64,000 bases of DNA. It comes from Gemmatimonadaceae bacterium (GTDB lineage: Bacteria; Gemmatimonadota; Gemmatimonadetes; Gemmatimonadales; Gemmatimonadaceae). Where the stretch lies: NCBI GenBank assembly GCA_020851035.1, contig JADZDM010000028.1:1-64000 (forward strand), read 5' to 3'. This document shows, piece by piece, positions 57,730-64,000 of the stretch (the stretch's first letter is position 1; the number at the start of each line of letters is the position of its first letter). Both the position numbers and the translations under genes were made by a program. The notes under the pieces were generated by a model that saw nothing but the letters and a program-made list of their open reading frames with translations, had not been told where the DNA came from and searched no databases.

Positions 57730-58920
57730 ATGTCGCCCGACACCCATTCCCGCTACACCATCAGCTGCGACTCCCGGCGTCACCGGGTCGCGCTCCGGGA
57801 ATCCCGGTACTGGACGCGGACGAAGTGCCCGGTCTGCATGCAGGTCGTGGACACCACGCGCCTCAGGCGGGTGATGAAGTGGCTCGGTGGCCACGCGCCC
57901 CGCTCGGTGCTGCACCTGGGGAGCCGCCTGCGGCTGGTGCCGATCGATGCCATCGCGCTGGGCTGGGCCGCGCTGATCGTGCTGCTGGCCATCACCCTCC
58001 ATACAGTGGCGGATGCGTGGTGGCCGGCCACGATCCTGCTCTTCCTCGGCCGCTGGCCGTGGCTGCTCCCCGCACTGCCGCTGTTCGTGCTCACACTCGC
58101 ACTCCGGCACCGGCGCAGCGCGCTGGTCACGCTCGGCGCCACCGTGGTCGGGCTCTTCGGCGTCATGCAGCTCTCGCTCGGCTCCGGACGGCTCAGCGCA
58201 CCGACGTACGCCGAGTCGCGCGTGCGCGTGATCTCGTTCAACATCGCCGGCGACGCCCCCGCGCCACTGCAACTCGTCGAGCTGATCAACGAGTGGGAGC
58301 CAGACGTGCTGGCCGTGCAGGAGTGCGGCGTCAACTCACGCGAGCAACTCGGCAACATCCCGGGCTACCACAGCGACCTCGGGGTCACCTGCCTCCTCAC
58401 GAAGTTCGAGATCATCGCGGTCGATTCGCTGCGCCGCGAGGCGTTCGCGAATGCCAGCGGTGCCGCGTGGGTGAAGCGCTATCGGCTGAAGGGCCGCGTG
58501 GGCGAGTTCGACTTCACCAACGTGCACCTCGACACGCCGCGCAAGGCATTCGACGTGCTCATCGAGGGCGATTCGAACGCCACCGGGGCAATCGGCGACA
58601 AGACCGCCGTGCGCGAGGTGGAATCACGGCTGGCACGGCGCTGGGTGGACCTCGGCCGCGGGCCGCGCCTCGTGGCCGGCGACTTCAACATGCCCGTCGA
58701 GAGCGCGATCTTCCGCCAGCACTGGGGGTCGCTCCAGGACGGCTGGGAGGAGGCCGGCCTCGGCTTCGGCTACACGCGCCTGGCCGGCTGGATCAGGCTG
58801 CGTATCGATCACATCCTCGCCGACGAGCACTGGAGCGTGCAGACCGCGCGGATGCTGCCTGACTACGGCTCCGATCACCTGCCGGTCATGGTCGAGGTGG
58901 ATCTCAAGCCGAAGGAGTGA
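57730..58920 (+). CDS. Membrane-anchored endonuclease/exonuclease/phosphatase-family protein
   Basis: 396 residues. The first 50 are basic with a Cys13...CPVC (33-36) set that may bind zinc. Three or four membrane helices span about 72-150. The EEP domain (about 165-393) follows: VISFNIAG, the metal Glu in LAVQECGV, a TNVHLDTP strand, AGDFNMPVES (catalytic Asp/Asn) and GSDHLPVMVEV (catalytic His). Such membrane EEP proteins (YafD-like) hydrolyse phosphodiesters of unknown type at the periplasmic face. Start ATG 57730 is supported by the TAGAAT box. Confidence 0.87.
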   Translation: MSPDTHSRYTISCDSRRHRVALRESRYWTRTKCPVCMQVVDTTRLRRVMKWLGGHAPRSVLHLGSRLRLVPIDAIALGWAALIVLLAITLHTVADAWWPATILLFLGRWPWLLPALPLFVLTLALRHRRSALVTLGATVVGLFGVMQLSLGSGRLSAPTYAESRVRVISFNIAGDAPAPLQLVELINEWEPDVLAVQECGVNSREQLGNIPGYHSDLGVTCLLTKFEIIAVDSLRREAFANASGAAWVKRYRLKGRVGEFDFTNVHLDTPRKAFDVLIEGDSNATGAIGDKTAVREVESRLARRWVDLGRGPRLVAGDFNMPVESAIFRQHWGSLQDGWEEAGLGFGYTRLAGWIRLRIDHILADEHWSVQTARMLPDYGSDHLPVMVEVDLKPKE

Positions 58921-58927
58921 GCGCGGC

Positions 58928-60682
58928 TTACCGCAGGGGCCAGCGACTGCCGTCGATCCGATGCTTCACGCCACCGCGCCGGAGCTCGATCTGCGGGTAC
59001 AGCACATCTCCCTCCAATGCCAGCGCAGCCACGCCAGCCGTGCGCGACGCCACGCTGCCAGGTGCGCCGCGCGCGACCTGCGGGGTGACCAGCTCCGGCA
59101 GGCCGTACTCCTCGTACGCCTCGAGCTCCACGTTCCATCCCAGGTCGCGCAACGCCGCCACGGTGACGGCGGAGGTGGGCTGCACGGCCGACGGGGTCAG
59201 TGAGGGCGCCATCAGCTCACCGCCGAACGCGTCACCGCGCCAGTGTCCGAGCACGCGTACCTCGAGCGGCACGCGGCGTCCGCTGAAGAATCCGCTGCGG
59301 CCCAGCCGGCCGAAGGCCGAAAGTGCCGCGGGGCCCACGAAGATCGGATCGGGTGAGGTGTTGTCGCCGGACACCAGCCCGGCGAGCGTCCCACGCCCCC
59401 ACAGTGACCCGATGCCCAGCACATGACCCACCTCGTGCTGGAGCAGGTCGTCCAGCTTGCGGTCGCTGAGCTGCGAGACGGTGAAGATGTTGAGCGTGAG
59501 CGTACCCAGCAGCGGCAGGCCGCCCGCGCGCATCACGCACGGGCCGCCCAGCCCGGCGATGCGGGAGGGCAGCGTATCCACCCGCACCAGCACGCGCAGG
59601 CCGGAGACGAACTGGCTCACCGGGACGACGTTGCGGCACTCCCCGGTCGCCAGGCTGACGAACTCGCCGGGAGGGGACGACCGGATCACGCGCCGCCACC
59701 GCTGGGCCACCCGCTCCATGCTGAGCAGCACGCGCAACGGCACCGGGTTCTGCCCGTCACCATCCACGATCTCGAGCGGAAACTCCGACGGGCCCTGCAC
59801 CGTGACGGTGTCACTGGCGGAGAGCGTGTCGTACCGCGCGTGCACCACCACGCGCCCCAGCGCCGCACCGATCAGGTGGCCGTTGCGGACCAGCATCGCG
59901 CCGGCCGGCTCGACGCGCACGAGCGAGCCAAGTGACGACACCGCCCGACCGGCGGTGTCGAGCGCCGCGATCACCAGCGGCAGGCTGTCACCGAGGCCCA
60001 CCACCCGCGACTCGATCCCGACCTGCAGCGACCGCAATACGGAGAGCCGCACGGTGATGGTCCGGCGCGTGGTGTCCCGCCCGATCACGGCCAGCAGCTC
60101 CGCCGTGCCCGGCGTGTGCAGCATCACCCGCGCACGGCCCACGGCCACGGGCTGAATCGTCACGACGGAGGGATTCGTCACCTGGAAGTTGGGTGCGACT
60201 TCCGGCAACGGCTGGCCGGAAGCAGTCTCCACCATCGAGACCAGCTCCACCGCATCGACGATGTGTGCGGTGTCCGGCGCGACCAGGCGGACCCGCATCG
60301 GGCGCGGCACGACGCGCATCACCTTCGTGCCGATCGCACCGCCCGCCAGCACGTCCAGCCTCACGATTCCGACATTGCGCGCCCGCAGGACGCCGCGCGC
60401 CCCCACCGATCCGATGCTCGAGTCGGACGAGGACCAGAGGATCGTCGGGGCGGTGATCACCGTTCCCATGGCGTTGACCGCACGCAGCGACGCCACCAGG
60501 GAGTCGCCGACCAGGATCGAATCGGTCGGGACCTCGACTTCGACGCGCGCCACCGTCGTCAGGTCGGGCTGCGGCGGCGCGTCGGTGGACCCCGGGCCGC
60601 AGGCGAATGCGCCAAGCGCCAGCGCCGCGGGCAGCAGGTGCCGGCGCCACACTCGGTACGCGCTTTCAGAGGGAGACGGCAC
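58928..60682 (-). CDS. Lipoprotein with Ig-like domains and M8-type metallopeptidase motif
   Basis: 584 residues, starting at GTG 60682. A lipobox-like FAC (about 26-28) ends the signal peptide. Two to three bacterial Ig-like domains (BIG2 type, about 45-310) follow, then a metallopeptidase-like domain: HEVGHVLGIGSLW (416-428), a later GHWRGDAFGGELMAP with the third His and Met-turn as in leishmanolysin (M8). All active-site residues appear present, so it is probably an active surface protease. The TAACTT box 6 nt upstream predicts leaderless translation. It is divergent from leuS. Confidence 0.82.
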   Translation of the reverse strand: MPSPSESAYRVWRRHLLPAALALGAFACGPGSTDAPPQPDLTTVARVEVEVPTDSILVGDSLVASLRAVNAMGTVITAPTILWSSSDSSIGSVGARGVLRARNVGIVRLDVLAGGAIGTKVMRVVPRPMRVRLVAPDTAHIVDAVELVSMVETASGQPLPEVAPNFQVTNPSVVTIQPVAVGRARVMLHTPGTAELLAVIGRDTTRRTITVRLSVLRSLQVGIESRVVGLGDSLPLVIAALDTAGRAVSSLGSLVRVEPAGAMLVRNGHLIGAALGRVVVHARYDTLSASDTVTVQGPSEFPLEIVDGDGQNPVPLRVLLSMERVAQRWRRVIRSSPPGEFVSLATGECRNVVPVSQFVSGLRVLVRVDTLPSRIAGLGGPCVMRAGGLPLLGTLTLNIFTVSQLSDRKLDDLLQHEVGHVLGIGSLWGRGTLAGLVSGDNTSPDPIFVGPAALSAFGRLGRSGFFSGRRVPLEVRVLGHWRGDAFGGELMAPSLTPSAVQPTSAVTVAALRDLGWNVELEAYEEYGLPELVTPQVARGAPGSVASRTAGVAALALEGDVLYPQIELRRGGVKHRIDGSRWPLR

Positions 60683-60688
60683 GCGGGT

Positions 60689-60694
60689 AAGTTA
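60689..60694 (-). promoter_or_regulatory. -10 box 6 nt before the M8-like lipoprotein (leaderless)
   Basis: TAACTT, ACCCGC, then GTG on the minus strand. A TTAGTG lies 18 nt upstream as a weak -35. Confidence 0.5.
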
Positions 60695-60736
60695 GAGGGA
60701 TACGCACACTTGCACTAACCGAGCTGAACCGAGCCG

Positions 60737-63175
60737 ATGTCCGAGACGCCGCACCTGCCAGAGACCCCGTCGTACGATCCCGCCGCCGTCGAGTCTGCCT
60801 GGCAGCAGCGCTGGGCCGACCGGGGAACGAACTCCCCCGACCTCGTCACCGGCCAGGATCCGTACTACCAGCTGATGATGTTCCCCTACCCGTCGGCGGA
60901 GGGGCTCCACATCGGCAACCTCTTCGCCTTCACAGGCGCGGACATCCACGGACGGTTCCAGCGCCTGCAGGGACGGACCGTCTTCGAACCCATCGGCTTC
61001 GACAGCTTCGGGATCCACTCCGAGAACTTCGCGATCAAGGTCGGAGCACACCCTGCTCGGCTGACGCCCCGAAACGTCGAAAACTTCCGCCGCCAGCTCC
61101 ATCGCGCCGGCCTGATGGTTGACTGGAGCAAGGAAGTCGTCACCAGCGACCCGTCGTACTACAAGTGGACGCAGTGGCTCTTCCTCCAGCTCTACAAGCA
61201 GGGGCTGGCCTACAAGAAGGCCGCCGCCGTGAACTGGTGCCCGAGCTGCAAGACGGTGCTCGCCAATGAGCAGGTGAAAGACGGCCACTGCGAGCGCTGC
61301 GACTCGCTGGTCGAGCAGCGGCTGCTCGAGCAGTGGTTCTTCCGCACCTCGCAGTACGCCCCCCGGCTGCTGTACAACATCGCGACGCTCGACTGGAGTG
61401 AGACCACCCGGCAGGCCCAGCGGAACTGGATCGGCCGCAGCGAGGGTGCGCACGTCACCTTCCGCGTGGCGAACGCCCACGACGTCACCGTCTTCACCAC
61501 CCGCCCCGACACCATCTTCGGTGCGACCTGGGTGGTGCTCGCCCCCGAGCACCCGCTCGTCCACCAGATCACGACGCCCGGCCAGCGCGCCACCGTCGAC
61601 GCCTACCTGGAGCGCACCAAGACCCAGGACGTCGTCTCGCGGAAGGTCAGCAAGGAGAAGACCGGCGTCGACACCGGTGCCGTCGCCATCAACCCGGCCA
61701 CCGGCCAGCCGATCCCGGTCTGGATCGCCGACTACGTGCTGATGGAGTACGGCACCGGCGCCGTCATGGGAGTGCCCGGTCACGACGAGCGCGACTTCGA
61801 GTTCGCGCAGATGTTCGCGCTGCCGATCATCCGCGTCGTCGCCGGCGCCGATGACGATGCGAATGCCCCGCTGGCCGAGGCGTACCTGTCGAAGTCCGAC
61901 GCCGACCTGCTCGTGAACTCGGGCCACTTCTCCGGCATGCCGGTGCCGCAGGCCAAGAAGGCCGTCGTCGCCTGGCTGCAGGAGCGCGGCAGTGCACAGC
62001 CGGTGGTGAACTACCGGCTGAACGACTGGTGCATCTCGCGGCAGCGCTACTGGGGCCCGCCGATCCCGATCATCTACTGCGACGGCTGCGGCCCGGTGCC
62101 GGTCCCCGAGGACCAGCTCCCCGTCGAGCTCCCGCTGATCGAGGACTTCCGCCCCGACGACAGCGGCATCTCCCCGCTGGCCCGCCACGACGAGTGGTAT
62201 CGCGTGCCCTGCCCGCAGTGCGGTGCCATGTCGCGCCGCGAGACCGACGTCAGCGACACCTTCCTCGACAGCGCCTGGTACTTCCTGCGCTACCCGAGTG
62301 CCGACCGCGCCGACGTGCCGTTCGACGCCGCACTCACGAAGCGCTGGTTGCCCGTCACCACCTACATCGGCGGCAACGAGCACGCCGTGCTGCACCTGCT
62401 GTACTCGCGCTTCATCACGATGGTGCTGCACGACGCGGGGCTGGTCGACTTCGAGGAGCCGTTCACGCGCTTCCGCGCCCACGGCATGATCATCCGCGAA
62501 GGCGCCAAGATGTCGAAGTCGAAGGGCAACGTGGTGAACCCCGACGAACTGATCGAGCGCTGGGGCGCGGACAGCTTCCGCACCTACCTCATGTTCCTCG
62601 GTCCCTACGAGGAGGGCGGCGACTATCGCGACGCCGGCATCACCGGCGTGCGACGCTTCCTCGACCGCATCTGGGGCTCGGTGCACGAGAGCACCACCAG
62701 CGGCACGCCCGACTCCACCGTGCTGCGCAAGCTGCATGCGACCATCAGGAAGGTCGGCGAGGACCTCCCCGCGCTCGGCTACAACACCGCCATCGCGGCG
62801 ATGATGGAGTACCTCAACGTGCTGCGCGCCGGCGAGCGCCGGGTGCACCGCGACGAGGTGCTGCCACTGGTGCAGCTCGTTGCCCCCTTCGCACCACACA
62901 TGGCCGAGGAATGCTGGCAGTTCCTCGGGTTCACTGCGTCGGTGTTCGACAGCGGCTGGCCGGCCTACGACCCGGCGATGCTGGTGTCGGACACGATCAC
63001 GGTTGCGGTGCAGATCAGCGGCAAGACCCGCGGCACCGTGGTCGTGGCCAGGGTAGCTGCGCAGGCGGACGTCTACGCCGCCGCCCTGCGCGAGCCGAAC
63101 ATCGCCAAGTTCGTCGAGGGCGAGCCGAAGAAGGTCATCTTCGTGCCCGGGCGCCTGCTGAACATCGTGGTGTGA
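60737..63175 (+). CDS. leuS: Leucyl-tRNA synthetase
   Basis: An 812-residue class I aminoacyl-tRNA synthetase. The HIGH motif reads HIGN (58-61, in YPSAEGLHIGNLFAF) and KMSKS is at 591-595. A CPSCKTVL...CERCDS zinc finger, the CP1 editing domain with TTRPDTIFGATWVV, and a C-terminal anticodon-binding domain ending in FVPGRLLNIVV are present. It is slightly shorter than E. coli LeuS (860), within the normal range. Essential enzyme; divergent from the M8-like lipoprotein and followed by a strong terminator. Confidence 0.98.
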   Translation: MSETPHLPETPSYDPAAVESAWQQRWADRGTNSPDLVTGQDPYYQLMMFPYPSAEGLHIGNLFAFTGADIHGRFQRLQGRTVFEPIGFDSFGIHSENFAIKVGAHPARLTPRNVENFRRQLHRAGLMVDWSKEVVTSDPSYYKWTQWLFLQLYKQGLAYKKAAAVNWCPSCKTVLANEQVKDGHCERCDSLVEQRLLEQWFFRTSQYAPRLLYNIATLDWSETTRQAQRNWIGRSEGAHVTFRVANAHDVTVFTTRPDTIFGATWVVLAPEHPLVHQITTPGQRATVDAYLERTKTQDVVSRKVSKEKTGVDTGAVAINPATGQPIPVWIADYVLMEYGTGAVMGVPGHDERDFEFAQMFALPIIRVVAGADDDANAPLAEAYLSKSDADLLVNSGHFSGMPVPQAKKAVVAWLQERGSAQPVVNYRLNDWCISRQRYWGPPIPIIYCDGCGPVPVPEDQLPVELPLIEDFRPDDSGISPLARHDEWYRVPCPQCGAMSRRETDVSDTFLDSAWYFLRYPSADRADVPFDAALTKRWLPVTTYIGGNEHAVLHLLYSRFITMVLHDAGLVDFEEPFTRFRAHGMIIREGAKMSKSKGNVVNPDELIERWGADSFRTYLMFLGPYEEGGDYRDAGITGVRRFLDRIWGSVHESTTSGTPDSTVLRKLHATIRKVGEDLPALGYNTAIAAMMEYLNVLRAGERRVHRDEVLPLVQLVAPFAPHMAEECWQFLGFTASVFDSGWPAYDPAMLVSDTITVAVQISGKTRGTVVVARVAAQADVYAAALREPNIAKFVEGEPKKVIFVPGRLLNIVV

Positions 63176-63180
63176 ACCGG

Positions 63181-63216
63181 CCACGCGCCGCCGGCAACCC
63201 TGCCGGCGGCGCGTGG
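63181..63216 (+). terminator. Strong terminator after leuS
   Basis: A 15-bp perfect GC stem (63181-63195 against 63202-63216) with a 6-nt loop, 5 nt after the leuS stop. Confidence 0.75.
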
Positions 63217-63281
63217 TGTCAGACCGGCGAACCGAAGGCCGGCGCACGTCGCACCGGCAGCCTGAACGCCGGAGACCCATC

Positions 63282-64000
63282 ATGACCATGCTCCCGGACG
63301 CCGCACGCATTGCGGCCCGCGTCGGAATCCTCGCCACCCTCGTCGCGCCGGCGGGGCTGGCCCAGCGCACGCCGCCGGCCCCGCCACCACCACCACCGGC
63401 CACCGCGCCCGATGCGCCGGACTGGCCGCAGCCCCCGCGCTTCGCCTTCGCCCCGGGAGCCACCCGCGGCTACCTGGGTGTCACGCCGCGCACCTCCTCC
63501 GGCCCCGCCGACACCCTCGGGCTGCTCATCGAGGACGTGGACGAGAGCCTCCCCGCGGCGAAGGCTGGCATCACGTCGGGGTCCCGCCTCGTCTCCATCG
63601 ACGGCATCGACCTGCGACTCGACCCCGCCGACCTCGGCGACAGCGCCGCCGAGGCGCTCCCCGAGGCGCGCCTGCGCCGCGCGCTTGGCAACCACAAGCC
63701 GGGCGAGGAGGTCTCGATCGTGATCCGCCGCGACGGCCGCACCGAGACGAAGCGGGTCGCCCTCGCCGAGTCACCAATGGCGCGCTCGTTCCGCACCATC
63801 GCGCAGGGCCGGCGCGTGCTCGGCATCGGCTTCTCCGACCGCGGCTCCATGCGCGACACCGCCGGCCTGCTGATCACCAGCCTCACGCGCGGCGGCGCCG
63901 CGGAGAAGGCGGGGTTGCTGGAGGGTGACCGCGTGATTGCCATCGATGGCGTGGACCTCCGCGTCCCCCCGGCCGACGCCGGCAGCGCGGATGGTGTCCA
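63282..64000 (+). CDS. Exported tandem PDZ protein (truncated by window end)
   Basis: At least 239 residues, running off the end without a stop. A signal peptide (about 1-28) is followed by a Pro-rich linker and two PDZ domains: GYLGVTPRT with DESLPAAKAGITSGSRLVSIDGIDL, and a second copy around GIGFSDRG to AAEKAGLLEGDRVIAIDG. The visible part contains no protease domain; it could be a PDZ-only adaptor or the N-terminus of a larger protein. A GGAG lies 8 nt before ATG 63282, so it has a normal leader. Confidence 0.8.
   Translation, partial: MTMLPDAARIAARVGILATLVAPAGLAQRTPPAPPPPPPATAPDAPDWPQPPRFAFAPGATRGYLGVTPRTSSGPADTLGLLIEDVDESLPAAKAGITSGSRLVSIDGIDLRLDPADLGDSAAEALPEARLRRALGNHKPGEEVSIVIRRDGRTETKRVALAESPMARSFRTIAQGRRVLGIGFSDRGSMRDTAGLLITSLTRGGAAEKAGLLEGDRVIAIDGVDLRVPPADAGSADGV

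Noticed and set aside
60700-60736. T-box riboswitch before leuS
   Set aside because: The gap between the divergent genes is only about 54 nt, too short for a T-box, and no anticodon-specifier stem was found.

Overview
The window is high-GC bacterial chromosome, and all protein genes use normal bacterial codons. The gene content best fits Gemmatimonadota or a close relative: a caa3-type oxidase, a cyanophycin locus, sortilin-like beta-propeller and DUF5916 secreted proteins, solitary TonB-plug-like lipoproteins and many secreted hydrolases. This assignment is an inference from gene families, because no rRNA or other marker gene is present. I saw no tRNA, rRNA, CRISPR array, prophage or insertion sequence.

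Layout. 1-2200: a CoA-binding protein and a saccharopine-dehydrogenase-like enzyme, bounded by two copies of a dispersed intergenic repeat. 2201-10483 (minus): one long operon, ctaC-ctaD-ctaE-ctaF-ctaG followed by a NagX/HGSNAT-like membrane acyltransferase and a PBP4-type D,D-carboxypeptidase. 10739-12417: small unknown genes, including a zinc-ribbon ORF broken by an in-frame TGA, and an outer-membrane barrel. 12619-21350: a cyanophycin locus with a cyclic-nucleotide-domain/aspartase fusion, a Mur-ligase paralogue of CphA without the ATP-grasp domain, CphA, CphB and, divergently, isoaspartyl dipeptidase. 21372-27366: a membrane MutS-like ATPase, a MazEF-type toxin-antitoxin pair, a Bcr/CflA-type exporter, a nucleotidyltransferase plus winged-helix pair, and a Uma2 nuclease. 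27553-37685: a Na+/solute symporter, a DUF885-like protein, an NRAMP-related transporter, TrmL, an esterase, and a MatB/MatC-like malonate pair. 37704-54737: mainly secreted or envelope proteins, namely a serine hydrolase, an L7/L12-like membrane protein, a heptad-repeat protein, a glycosylasparaginase, a GH30 glycosidase, three tandem plug-like lipoproteins, a lytic transglycosylase, a sortilin-like propeller and a DUF5916 protein. 54780-64000: a second Uma2, cupin-SDR-IlvE, a membrane EEP protein, an M8-like lipoprotein, LeuS and a truncated PDZ protein.

How the genes work together. The cyanophycin locus has storage (CphA), mobilisation (CphB, giving beta-Asp-Arg), dipeptide cleavage (IadA, giving Asp and Arg) and Asp deamination (aspartase, giving fumarate and ammonia). 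It adds two unusual proteins: an aspartase with an N-terminal cyclic-nucleotide domain, and the ATP-grasp-less Mur-ligase paralogue. MatC would import malonate for MatB to activate.

The most striking non-coding signal is a repeated promoter layout. At least twelve genes have a TAnnnT -10 box exactly 5-6 nt before the start codon, which predicts leaderless mRNAs. In the two toxin-antitoxin-like loci this box lies inside a palindrome that also covers the start codon. Coordinates, motifs and starts were read by eye; family names rest on remembered family features and no database search was run.
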